DNA of 64,000 nt. It comes from Microlunatus antarcticus (GTDB taxonomy: Bacteria; Actinomycetota; Actinomycetes; Propionibacteriales; Propionibacteriaceae). Made by a program: the position numbers and the translations under genes. The DNA lies in NCBI RefSeq assembly GCF_014193425.1, contig NZ_JACHZG010000001.1, forward strand, positions 744,001 to 808,000, written 5' to 3'. The notes beneath the pieces are model-generated. The model was not told the DNA's origin and did no database searches. It saw only the letters and a list, made by a program, of their open reading frames with translations. How positions within the stretch are numbered: the first letter of the stretch is position 1; each line of letters begins with the position of its first letter. Below are positions 42,553-50,527 of this stretch, in pieces.

Positions 42553-44091
42553 ATGTCCGTCATCGAACGCGCGCACGACGTCGTCGAGCTGCCCATCGGC
42601 AGCCTGCGGACGGGCCTGCGGATCGGCGGTGAGGTGCTCCCCGGGGGCGCCGCGCCGATCCCCGTCACCAACCCCAGCACCGGCGAGGTGTTCGCCGAGG
42701 TCGCCGGCGCCGACGAGGCCGACATCGACCGGGCCGTCCGGGTCGCCGACGCCGCGTTCCGCAGCGGGGTGTGGCGCGACATGCCCATCCAGGACCGCGC
42801 CCTGGTCCTCAACCGGTTCGCCGACGGCATGGCGGCGCGGATGGAGGACCTCTACCGCATCGAGACCATGAACAACGGTCGCCCGATCACGGAGACGAAG
42901 GCGCAGATCACCCGGCTGCCCGAGTGGTACCGCTACAACGCGGCCCTGCTGCTCGCCGACCGCGACGCCGTCGTCCCGATGCGCGGCGACTACCACTCGT
43001 ACACGAGCCGGTTCCCGCTCGGCGTGGTCGGGATCCTCTCGTCGTTCAACCACCCGATGATGATCACGTCGAAGAGCCTGGCGCCCGCGCTGGCCACCGG
43101 CAACAGCGTGGTGCTCAAGCCGTCGGAGCAGACGCCGCTCACGGCTCTCCTGCTCAGCGACATCGCGGCCGAGGCCGGGATCCCGGACGGGGTCTTCAAC
43201 GTCGTGCCGGGCCTCGGCCCGACCGCCGGGGCCGCGCTCACCCAGCACCGGCTCGTCCGCAAGGTCGTCTTCACCGGCGGCACCGGTCCGGGCCGCGCGA
43301 TCGCGCACGCCGCGGCCGAGCGCTTCGCCAAGGCGACGCTCGAGCTCGGCGGCAAGTCCCCGGTGCTCGTCTTCGACGACACCCCGGTCGAGGTCGCGGC
43401 CCGCGGCGCGGCCTTCGGCGGCTTCATCGGTGCCGGCCAGACCTGCATCGCCGGCAGCCGGCTCATCGTGCAGCGCTCGATCTACGACGACTTCGTCACC
43501 GAGCTCGCCCGCGTCGCCGAGTCCCTGCGCGTCGGCGACCCGAGCCTGCCCGACACGCAGCTCGGCCCCGTGATCAGCGAACGGGCCCGGACCCGGATCC
43601 TCGAGTACGTCGAGGCCGGGGTCGCCGAGGGGGCCCGCCTCGTCACGGGCGGGCGTACGGGGCGGGTCGAGGGCCTGGCGGGCGGCTACTTCCTCGAGCC
43701 GACCGTGCTGGCCGACGTCTCCAACGACATGCGCGTCGCCCGTGAGGAGGTGTTCGGTCCCGTCGTGGTCGTCATCCCCTTCGACGACGAGGACGACGCG
43801 ATCCGGATCGCGAACGACTCGGAGTTCGGTCTGGGCTCCTCGGTCTGGACCCGCGACGTCGCTCGCGCGCACCGGGTGGCCCGCCAGCTCGAGATGGGGA
43901 TGGTGTGGGTCAACGACCACCACCGCCTCGACCCCTCGTCCCCGTGGGGCGGCCTGCGCGACAGCGGGGTCGGCCGCGAGGGCGGCTGGGAGTCGTTCCA
44001 CGACTTCACCCACGTGCGGGCCATCACCGTCCGGACCGCCCCCGACGACGTCGACTGGTACGGCGGCGTCGCGACCGACCGGCTCAACTGA
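42553..44091 (+). CDS. Aldehyde dehydrogenase (NAD(P)+)
   Basis: The 512-residue ALDH-superfamily enzyme has the catalytic Glu in LELGGKSP, the nucleophilic Cys in GAGQTCIAGSR and the cofactor motif FTGGTGPGRAIA. ATG 42553 has AGAGGAGG upstream. Its stop overlaps the start of the next gene (TGATG). The neighbours, an enoyl-CoA hydratase-like protein and an acid symporter, suggest catabolism of an aldehyde derived from an aromatic or branched acid. The substrate is not readable. Confidence 0.92.
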   Translation: MSVIERAHDVVELPIGSLRTGLRIGGEVLPGGAAPIPVTNPSTGEVFAEVAGADEADIDRAVRVADAAFRSGVWRDMPIQDRALVLNRFADGMAARMEDLYRIETMNNGRPITETKAQITRLPEWYRYNAALLLADRDAVVPMRGDYHSYTSRFPLGVVGILSSFNHPMMITSKSLAPALATGNSVVLKPSEQTPLTALLLSDIAAEAGIPDGVFNVVPGLGPTAGAALTQHRLVRKVVFTGGTGPGRAIAHAAAERFAKATLELGGKSPVLVFDDTPVEVAARGAAFGGFIGAGQTCIAGSRLIVQRSIYDDFVTELARVAESLRVGDPSLPDTQLGPVISERARTRILEYVEAGVAEGARLVTGGRTGRVEGLAGGYFLEPTVLADVSNDMRVAREEVFGPVVVVIPFDDEDDAIRIANDSEFGLGSSVWTRDVARAHRVARQLEMGMVWVNDHHRLDPSSPWGGLRDSGVGREGGWESFHDFTHVRAITVRTAPDDVDWYGGVATDRLN

Positions 44092-44801
44092 TGCCGGGCC
44101 TCGAGAGCGGGGTCGACCACCGCGGCGTGCTCACGGTCGACATCGCCCGACCGGGCGGCCTGCTGACGGTCGCGGACTGCCAGGAGCTGACCGCGACCCT
44201 GCTGGCGCCCCCGGTCGGCGTCACCGCGTTCCGCCTCCGCAGCAGTGGGGAAGCGTTCTGCCTCGGTCGTGAGCGGGCCGGGACGACGCCCGGCGAGCTG
44301 CGCGAGGAGAGCGAGGTCCTGGTCGGCCTGCACCGGGCGCTCGACGGGACGCGGCTGCTCACCGTGGCCGAGGTGAGTGGGGACGCGGCCGGCTTCGGCG
44401 TCGGGGTGGTCGCGTCGTGCGACCTCGCCGTGGCCGTCGCGAGCAGCCAGTTCTCGTTCCCGGAGGCGGGCATCGGGCTGGCCCCGGCGCTCGTGCTCGC
44501 CTGGCTGCCCGCCCTCGTCGGCGAGCGCGAGGCCTTCTGGCTGACCGCGACCGGGCTGCCCATCGACGCCGTCCGGGCGCGTGAGCTCGGCCTGGTCAAC
44601 CACGTCGTCGCCGGCGCCCCCGAGCTCGTGGGCACCACGGACCGCAGCATCGACGCGGTCCTGCGGCACGGCTCCCGGGTGCACTCCGAGATCCGCTCGA
44701 TGGTCCGCGCCGGACGTGCGCTGACCCGCGACCAGGCCTTCGACCTCAGCGTCGACCGGCTCGTCGTCGGCTCGCTGCGCCGCGGCGAGCAGCCCGGCTG
44801 A
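44091..44801 (+). CDS. Enoyl-CoA hydratase/isomerase family protein
   Basis: The 236-residue crotonase-fold protein has the oxyanion-hole segment GDAAGFGVGVVASCDLAVA and the FSFPEAGIGLAPA turn. It is slightly shorter than typical hydratases (about 260), and the first oxyanion strand (FCLGRERAG) departs from the usual pattern, so the reaction may not be simple hydration. ATG 44091 overlaps the aldehyde dehydrogenase stop. Second gene of the FadR-controlled operon. Confidence 0.85.
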   Translation: MPGLESGVDHRGVLTVDIARPGGLLTVADCQELTATLLAPPVGVTAFRLRSSGEAFCLGRERAGTTPGELREESEVLVGLHRALDGTRLLTVAEVSGDAAGFGVGVVASCDLAVAVASSQFSFPEAGIGLAPALVLAWLPALVGEREAFWLTATGLPIDAVRARELGLVNHVVAGAPELVGTTDRSIDAVLRHGSRVHSEIRSMVRAGRALTRDQAFDLSVDRLVVGSLRRGEQPG

Positions 44802-44854
44802 CCGCCGGCCCCCCCACCGCCCCACGACCCCGTTCGACGACGAAAGGGACCACC

Positions 44855-46258
44855 ATGAGCACCGCAGCACCCACCGCCCCCGCAGGCCCCGGCTGGCGCC
44901 ACGAGATCACGCGCGCCCAGTGGATGGTGCTCGCCGCCACCACGCTGGGGTGGGCGCTCGATGGCCTCGACTCGAGCCTCTTCACCCTGGTGGTCGGCCA
45001 GACCACGGGTGAGCTGCTGCCCGGGCTGGCCCCGGCGTCGCTGTCCTTCTGGACCGGCCTGGCCGTGACGATCTACCTCACCGGCTGGGCGCTCGGTGCC
45101 GTCGTCTTCGGCGCGCTCGCCGACTACATCGGCCGGGTCCGGGTGCTGATGATCGGCGTCCTGGCCTACTCGGTCTTCACCGGGCTCGCCGCCTTCGCGC
45201 CCAACTACGGCAGCTTCGTCACGCTGCGCTTCCTCGCCGGGCTCGGGTCGGGCGTCGAGCTCCCGATCGGGGCCGCCCTCGTGGCGGAGGCCTGGAACAA
45301 CCGCTTCCGGGCCAAGGCCACCGGCGTGATGATGTCGGGTCTCGCGATCGGCTTCTTCCTCGCCACGCTCGTCTACCGTTTCGTCGGGCCGTACGGCTGG
45401 CGCCCCGTCCTGCTGGTCGGCGTGCTGCCGGCGCTCCTGGTGCTCTTCGTGCGCCGTCACGTGGAGGAGCCGGAGTCGATGGCCGTGGTCCGCGAGCGTC
45501 GCGCCGAGCGGAAGCTGGCCCGGGCCGCGGGCGCCGAGCGCACGACCGCCGACCGGTTCGTCCTCGTCCAGCTCTTCACCCGCCCGCTGCTGCGCCGCAC
45601 CGTCCTGTGCACCCTGATCGCCGCCGGCGCGCTGTTCGCCTTCTGGAGCGTCACGACCTGGACCCCGGCGGTGATCCGCGGTGTCGTGGCGAAGGACGGG
45701 ATCACCGGCACGGCAGCGGTCCCGTACGTCTCGAACGCGATGGCCATGCTCTACCTCGGCGGGGTGCTCGGCTACGCCGCGTGGGGCTTCATCGCCGACG
45801 CGATCGGGCGGAAACGGGCGTACGCGGTGAGCCTGGTGCTGGCGATCCTCGGCGTCGGGCTGCTCTACCCGCTGGCCGACTCGTACACCGCCTACCTGAT
45901 CGGGCTGCCGGTGGTCGGGTTCGGCGTCTACAGCCTGTTCTCCGGCAACTCGGTCTACTTCCCGGAGCTCTTCGGCCCTGCGGTCCGCGCGAGCGCGATC
46001 GCGGTGACCAACAGCATCGGCCGGCTCGCGACCGCGGCCGGGCCGCTGCTGGCCGGCATCATCGCGGCGCAGTGGTTCGGCGGGAGCCTCGCGCTTGCCA
46101 TCGCCTCCGTGTCGGGACTGGTGGTCCTGGCGATCATCGGGCTCGCGATGCTGCCCGAGACGCACGGCAGCATGGCGTTGGCCGACGACCAGCTGGTGAC
46201 GACGGACGACACCGCTCGCGTCACGGCGGACGTCCCGCTCCGCCCCAAGGTCGGCTGA
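44855..46258 (+). CDS. MFS transporter, aromatic/organic acid symporter type
   Basis: The 467-residue product has 12 membrane segments. The first helix has TTLGWALDGLDSSLFTLV, with the acidic residue typical of the AAHS and sialate/metabolite:proton symporter groups. GALADYIGRVRVL between helices 2 and 3 and ADAIGRKRAYAV in the second half are the MFS loop motifs. It lies 53 bases after the hydratase gene with a GAAAGG ribosome binding site and probably brings in the substrate of the upstream enzymes. Confidence 0.9.
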   Translation: MSTAAPTAPAGPGWRHEITRAQWMVLAATTLGWALDGLDSSLFTLVVGQTTGELLPGLAPASLSFWTGLAVTIYLTGWALGAVVFGALADYIGRVRVLMIGVLAYSVFTGLAAFAPNYGSFVTLRFLAGLGSGVELPIGAALVAEAWNNRFRAKATGVMMSGLAIGFFLATLVYRFVGPYGWRPVLLVGVLPALLVLFVRRHVEEPESMAVVRERRAERKLARAAGAERTTADRFVLVQLFTRPLLRRTVLCTLIAAGALFAFWSVTTWTPAVIRGVVAKDGITGTAAVPYVSNAMAMLYLGGVLGYAAWGFIADAIGRKRAYAVSLVLAILGVGLLYPLADSYTAYLIGLPVVGFGVYSLFSGNSVYFPELFGPAVRASAIAVTNSIGRLATAAGPLLAGIIAAQWFGGSLALAIASVSGLVVLAIIGLAMLPETHGSMALADDQLVTTDDTARVTADVPLRPKVG

Positions 46259-46285
46259 CCCCTCGCCGCGTTCCGGCTGGCGGGT

Positions 46286-46546
46286 TCAGCGCACCGTCAG
46301 CCGGATGGGCAGGACCGTCATCGGGGTCGGTGACGCCGGGTCCGCGAGGGTGGCGATCAGGACGTGGCTCCCGGGCTCGTCGGCCCGGACCAGCAGGCGG
46401 CCGTCGTGCGTGCCCGCCGCCTCGACGCCCTCGGGCAGCTCGAGCGTCCATGCGTACGGGGTCGCGCCGTCGGTGCCCACGGGCAGGGCGACAGGCTCGC
46501 CCACGCGGCCCTGGACCTCGAGCTCCTGCCGGGGCTCCTGCGTCAT
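46286..46546 (-). CDS. Small protein, possibly chagasin-like (I42 inhibitor fold)
   Basis: The 86-residue protein is predicted as all beta. DGATPYAWTLELPEGVE resembles the NPTTGYxW loop of I42 cysteine-protease inhibitors, and RVGEPVALPV and the final VLPIRLTVR look like the flanking strands. There is no signal peptide. ATG 46546 has AGGAG nine bases upstream. The similarity is short, so the name is tentative. It is convergent with the MFS gene. Confidence 0.5.
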   Translation of the reverse strand: MTQEPRQELEVQGRVGEPVALPVGTDGATPYAWTLELPEGVEAAGTHDGRLLVRADEPGSHVLIATLADPASPTPMTVLPIRLTVR

Positions 46547-46641
46547 CGCGGTCTGCTCCTGCCTCGCAACGGTTCGGCAACGGATCCATCCTGCTGCCCC
46601 TCCGGCGATAGCGTGCGGCGACACCTCGGAGGAGACCCGCC

Positions 46642-47154
46642 GTGACCGACCACGACCCGCGCGCGCCCTGGGCGCCCCATCCCGCACCGCTCGACCCGTA
46701 CGGGCCCTCGCACGCCTACCTGCCGCCCGCGTACACACCGTCCCCGACCGGGGTGCCCCAGCCCGGGCCCGCGCCGGACGGACGCCGCCTGGCGATCACC
46801 GGGGTCGTGCTCGGCGGGCTCGCCCTGCTCGGCGTCCTGCTGCTCGGGGTGTACGCGCTGACGAGCACGTTCGTGGGGTCCGACGACGGCGATGGCTCGG
46901 GCGGCTCGACGCCGATCCGGGGCACGATCGCGCCGTCGGCCGGGGCCGGGCTGGACGGCCCGGCGCTGGCCGCGGAGATCGCGCGCCAGGTGCGGGACGA
47001 GGGTGGCGACCCCGAGAACGTGACCTGCCCGGCCACGGCGCAGGTCGCCCAGGACGTCACGACCGTCTGCCACGGCGACGTCGACGGCGACGAGTACGCG
47101 TTCGTCGTGTTCTTCGAGGACGCCAAGGGCGACTACACGCTGCTGCCGATCTGA
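46642..47154 (+). CDS. Membrane-anchored protein with DUF4333-like C-terminal domain
   Basis: The 170-residue product has a Pro/Tyr-rich cytoplasmic N-terminus (1-48), one membrane helix (about 49-72), a Gly/Ser linker and a C-terminal domain with two Cys (VTCPATAQV and TTVCHGDVDG) that probably form a disulfide, as in the DUF4333 family of actinobacteria. GTG 46642 has GGAGGAG upstream. The function is unknown. Confidence 0.72.
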   Translation: MTDHDPRAPWAPHPAPLDPYGPSHAYLPPAYTPSPTGVPQPGPAPDGRRLAITGVVLGGLALLGVLLLGVYALTSTFVGSDDGDGSGGSTPIRGTIAPSAGAGLDGPALAAEIARQVRDEGGDPENVTCPATAQVAQDVTTVCHGDVDGDEYAFVVFFEDAKGDYTLLPI

Positions 47155-47213
47155 CCCGTCCTGCTCTCGCCTGCGCTCCGGTCGGGCCTGCGGGCCTGCG
47201 GCACACTCGCAGC

Positions 47214-48287
47214 GTGTCGACCTCGCTCTCCGCGCCCACGCCGGTCTCACGCCGAACGGCGATGATCGGTCTCGCGGTCCTGGTCTCCGTCGCGGCGGTC
47301 GGCCTGAGCTGGGCGAAGTGGCTGCCGTACGCACAGCGGGCCGGCGCGGTCGCGACCTCGGGCTCGTGGAAGGGCTCCTCGCTGCTGACCACGGGCGCGG
47401 GCGAGAACCCCTTCGCTCGCGCCTGGGACTTCACGCTCACGTACGGCAGCGCCGTCTGGAAGGCGCTGCTCGTCGCCCTCGTCGTCGCGACGGTGCTCGA
47501 CGTGCTCGTCCCGAAGCAGTGGCTCGTCCGGGTGCTCGGTCGCCGGACGCCGCTGGGCGGGTCGGCCGCAGGTGGTCTGGCCTCCCTGCCCGGGATGATG
47601 TGCACCTGCTGCGCCGCACCGCTCGCGGTCACGATGCGCCGCGCCGGTGTGCCCCTGCCCGCGGCGCTCGCCTTCTGGCTCGGCAACCCGGTGCTCAACC
47701 CGGCGGTCCTGGTCTTCCTCGCCCTGCTCGCCCCGCCCTCGTGGGTGCTCGTGCGCGTCGGCGTCGGGCTGCTGCTGGTGCTCGGCTTCTCGGCCCTGGT
47801 GGGCGTCGCTCTGACGCGCCGCGGCGGGCGCACCGCCGAGCTGCCCGCGGCCGAGGAGGCCGTACGTGCCGCTGACGAACCCCTCGTCTGGCGCGAGGTG
47901 CCGCGGCGGCTGCTGGTGCGCTTCGCCCGGCTGGCCGTGGTGCTGGTGCCGGAGTACCTGGTCGTCGTGTTCCTGGTCGGCCTGGTCGGGGCCACGCTGG
48001 GTGACCTGCTCGGTCACGGCGGCGCCCTGGCCGTGCTCCTGGCGGCGCTGATCGGTGTCGTCCTGGTGCTCCCGACCGCCGGCGAGATCCCGATCCTGCT
48101 CGGCCTGGCCGCCGCGGGCGCGAGCCTCGGTGTGCTGGGCGCCCTGCTGATCGTGCTCCCGGCGGTCAGCCTCCCCTCCGCGGTCATGGTCGGCCGTGCG
48201 CTGGGCTGGAAGGCCACCGCCGCCACGGCCGGCGCGACCGTGGTCGCCGGCCTGCTCGCCGGCGGGATCCTGGCCGCCGTCGCCTGA
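47214..48287 (+). CDS. Permease of the ArsP/DUF318 type
   Basis: The 357-residue product has about eight membrane helices and the two family signatures: PGMMCTCCAAPLAVTMRRAG, with a Cys-Thr-Cys-Cys in the first repeat, and PTAGEIPILLGLAAAGAS in the second, plus LGNPVLNPA. Relatives export organo-arsenicals or are of unknown function. GTG 47214 is the start. The vicinal cysteines invite metal or metalloid binding, but there is no ars regulator nearby, so the substrate is open. Confidence 0.8.
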   Translation: MSTSLSAPTPVSRRTAMIGLAVLVSVAAVGLSWAKWLPYAQRAGAVATSGSWKGSSLLTTGAGENPFARAWDFTLTYGSAVWKALLVALVVATVLDVLVPKQWLVRVLGRRTPLGGSAAGGLASLPGMMCTCCAAPLAVTMRRAGVPLPAALAFWLGNPVLNPAVLVFLALLAPPSWVLVRVGVGLLLVLGFSALVGVALTRRGGRTAELPAAEEAVRAADEPLVWREVPRRLLVRFARLAVVLVPEYLVVVFLVGLVGATLGDLLGHGGALAVLLAALIGVVLVLPTAGEIPILLGLAAAGASLGVLGALLIVLPAVSLPSAVMVGRALGWKATAATAGATVVAGLLAGGILAAVA

Positions 48288-48333
48288 CGGACTACCTGCC
48301 TCGGAGGTTCACGCGCGGGTAGGGTCGGGCGTC

Positions 48334-49842
48334 GTGCCGACCACCTCTGCCACGCCCGCCGGCGCCCGGATCGCGGTCGACCTGGAGACGGTGTCCGTCG
48401 AGACGTCCGACCCGCTCGCCGCGTACGTCGCCCTGCGCGACCTCGTCGGCGAGGAGCAGGTGTTCCTGCTCGAGTCGCTGGCCGGTCCGATCGCCGACAC
48501 CCGCGCCTCGCTCGCCGGGGTCACCGGTCTCCTCGAGGTGCAGGTCCACCGCTCGCGCGTCACGTTCACCGGGGTGCCCGACCTGGTGACCGCGGCTGCC
48601 GACGCTCTCGTGCACGGCGGCGTCACGCAGCCCGACGGCGCCGGCTTCCGGCTCACCAGCGATGCGGGGTTGTTCGACCTGCCGCGGGTGCTGGACGCGA
48701 TGTTCGACGTCGAGCGCGACGCGGAACGGTTCGGCTTCGGCGTGCTGGTCTTCCACGGCTACGACGCGGTCCGCTACATCGAGCGGCTGCCGCGCCTCAT
48801 CGACGACCCGCCCGAGCCCGCGCCGGACGCGGTCTTCGCCCTCGTCCGGGCCCTGGTCGAGATCGACCTGACCGAGCAGACCGGCCGGCTCACCCTCGCC
48901 TCGAGCCCGGGGTGGCCCGAGCTCGAGCTGCCCGCGGTCGTCGCGGCGCTCGAGGTGCTGCCGACGGCGCTGCCCGAGCCCGCCGTGCCGGCGCCGCTCG
49001 GCGTGGTGGACGACACCACGCAGGCGGAGTTCGTCGAGCACGCCCAGCAGGCGCTGGAGCACATCCGGGTCGGTGACATCTACCAGGTCCAGGTCGGCCA
49101 CGCGATCACCGTGCGCACGCAGGCCGACGAGCTGACCGTCTACCGGCGGATGCGCGAACGCAACCCGAGCCCGTACATGAGCCTGATGCCCATCGCCGGC
49201 CGCACGGTCGTCGGCGCGAGCCCCGAGCTGTTCCTGCGCCTCGAGGGTCGGACCGCGACGATGCGACCGATCGCCGGCACCGCTCGGCGCAGCGGCGACG
49301 CGGCGCGCGACGAGCTCGCCGTGGAACGTCTCCTGTCCGACCCCAAGGAACGCGCCGAGCACGTGATGCTCGTCGACCTCTGCCGCAACGACATGGGCCG
49401 CGTCTCCGTGGCCGGCTCGGTGTCGGTCGACGACTTCATGGTCATCGAGGCCTACAGCCACCTGTTCCACATCGTCTCGTCCGTCAGCTCGACGGTCCGG
49501 GCCGAGCACGACGTCTACGACGTGATCCGGGCCGGTTTCCCCGCCGGCACGATGACCGGCGCCCCGAAGGTGCGGGCGATGGAGATCATCGAGGAGCTCG
49601 AGACGAGCCGGCGCGGCCTCTACGCCGGATCATTCGGGTTGATCGGCTTCGGCGGGTGGACCATCCTGGGCCTGGCGATCCGGATGACCGTCCGCACGGG
49701 CACGGGCGACGACCGGGCGTACGTCCTGCGGGCCTCCGCCGGCGTGGTCGCGGACTCGACGCCGGACGGCGAGTGGGCCGAGACCCTGACCAAGATGGGC
49801 GCGGCCTACTGGGCCGTCACCGGAGAGGAGCTCGTCTCATGA
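48334..49842 (+). CDS. Anthranilate/aminodeoxychorismate synthase component I
   Basis: The 502-residue chorismate-binding enzyme has MRPIAGTARRSGD, AEHVMLVDLCRNDMGRV, FPAGTMTGAPKVRAMEII and GLIGFGGWTILGLAIR, all from the catalytic domain. GTG 48334 is used. It is coupled (ATGA) to a glutamine amidotransferase gene, so the pair makes anthranilate or 4-amino-4-deoxychorismate. The PIAGT motif alone does not settle which, and no other tryptophan or folate genes are here. Confidence 0.88.
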   Translation: MPTTSATPAGARIAVDLETVSVETSDPLAAYVALRDLVGEEQVFLLESLAGPIADTRASLAGVTGLLEVQVHRSRVTFTGVPDLVTAAADALVHGGVTQPDGAGFRLTSDAGLFDLPRVLDAMFDVERDAERFGFGVLVFHGYDAVRYIERLPRLIDDPPEPAPDAVFALVRALVEIDLTEQTGRLTLASSPGWPELELPAVVAALEVLPTALPEPAVPAPLGVVDDTTQAEFVEHAQQALEHIRVGDIYQVQVGHAITVRTQADELTVYRRMRERNPSPYMSLMPIAGRTVVGASPELFLRLEGRTATMRPIAGTARRSGDAARDELAVERLLSDPKERAEHVMLVDLCRNDMGRVSVAGSVSVDDFMVIEAYSHLFHIVSSVSSTVRAEHDVYDVIRAGFPAGTMTGAPKVRAMEIIEELETSRRGLYAGSFGLIGFGGWTILGLAIRMTVRTGTGDDRAYVLRASAGVVADSTPDGEWAETLTKMGAAYWAVTGEELVS

Positions 49843-50465
49843 AGGTCGTCCTGATCGACGCGTTCGACAGCTTCGTCTACATCATCGAGCAGTACCTCGC
49901 CGAGCTCGGCGCTGAGCCGGTCGTGATCCGCTCCGACCCCGGCAACGCCGACCGCGTGCGCGACCTCGCACCCGACGTGCTCGTGCTGGGCCCCGGCCCG
50001 GGCCACCCGCTCGACTCCGGGCACGTGGAGCTCGTGCAGGAGTTCGCCGGGCAGGTCCCGCTGCTCGGGGTGTGCCTCGGCCACCAGGCCATCGGCTGCG
50101 CGTACGGGGCGACCGTCTCCCCGGCGGCGCACATCATGCACGGCAAGACCAGCACCATCGACCACGACGGGCGCGGCATGTTCCGCGCCGCCGACAAGGA
50201 CCAGGTCGTCACGCGCTACCACTCGCTGGTCGTCGAGGACTCGACGCTGCCGGCGGAGCTCGAGGTCAGCGCGCGCTCCCGCGACGACGGCTACATCATG
50301 GCGATGCGGCACCGTGAGCTGCCCGTGGAGTCGGTGCAGTTCCACCCGGAGTCGATCACCACGCAGGCCGGCATCGGCCTGTTCCGCTCGTTCCTCGAGA
50401 CCTACGTCGCCGCGCGTACGGGCGAGGAGCCGCTCCGGCCGCGCGACCACTCGCGCGCACCCTGA
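49839..50465 (+). CDS. Glutamine amidotransferase component II (TrpG/PabA type)
   Basis: The 208-residue class I amidotransferase has the nucleophile Cys in GVCLGHQAIG, the oxyanion GPGPGHP segment and the His/Glu pair in VQFHPESI. It supplies ammonia to the synthase encoded just upstream, with which it overlaps by four bases. A CTG codon overlapping its stop (CTGA, 50462) may start the following helicase gene. Confidence 0.9.
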   Translation: MKVVLIDAFDSFVYIIEQYLAELGAEPVVIRSDPGNADRVRDLAPDVLVLGPGPGHPLDSGHVELVQEFAGQVPLLGVCLGHQAIGCAYGATVSPAAHIMHGKTSTIDHDGRGMFRAADKDQVVTRYHSLVVEDSTLPAELEVSARSRDDGYIMAMRHRELPVESVQFHPESITTQAGIGLFRSFLETYVAARTGEEPLRPRDHSRAP

Positions 50466-50527
50466 CCAGCACGACCGCCGGGGGCACGCTCGCCGACCGC
50501 ATCCCGGCGGAGCCCGACCCCGACGCG

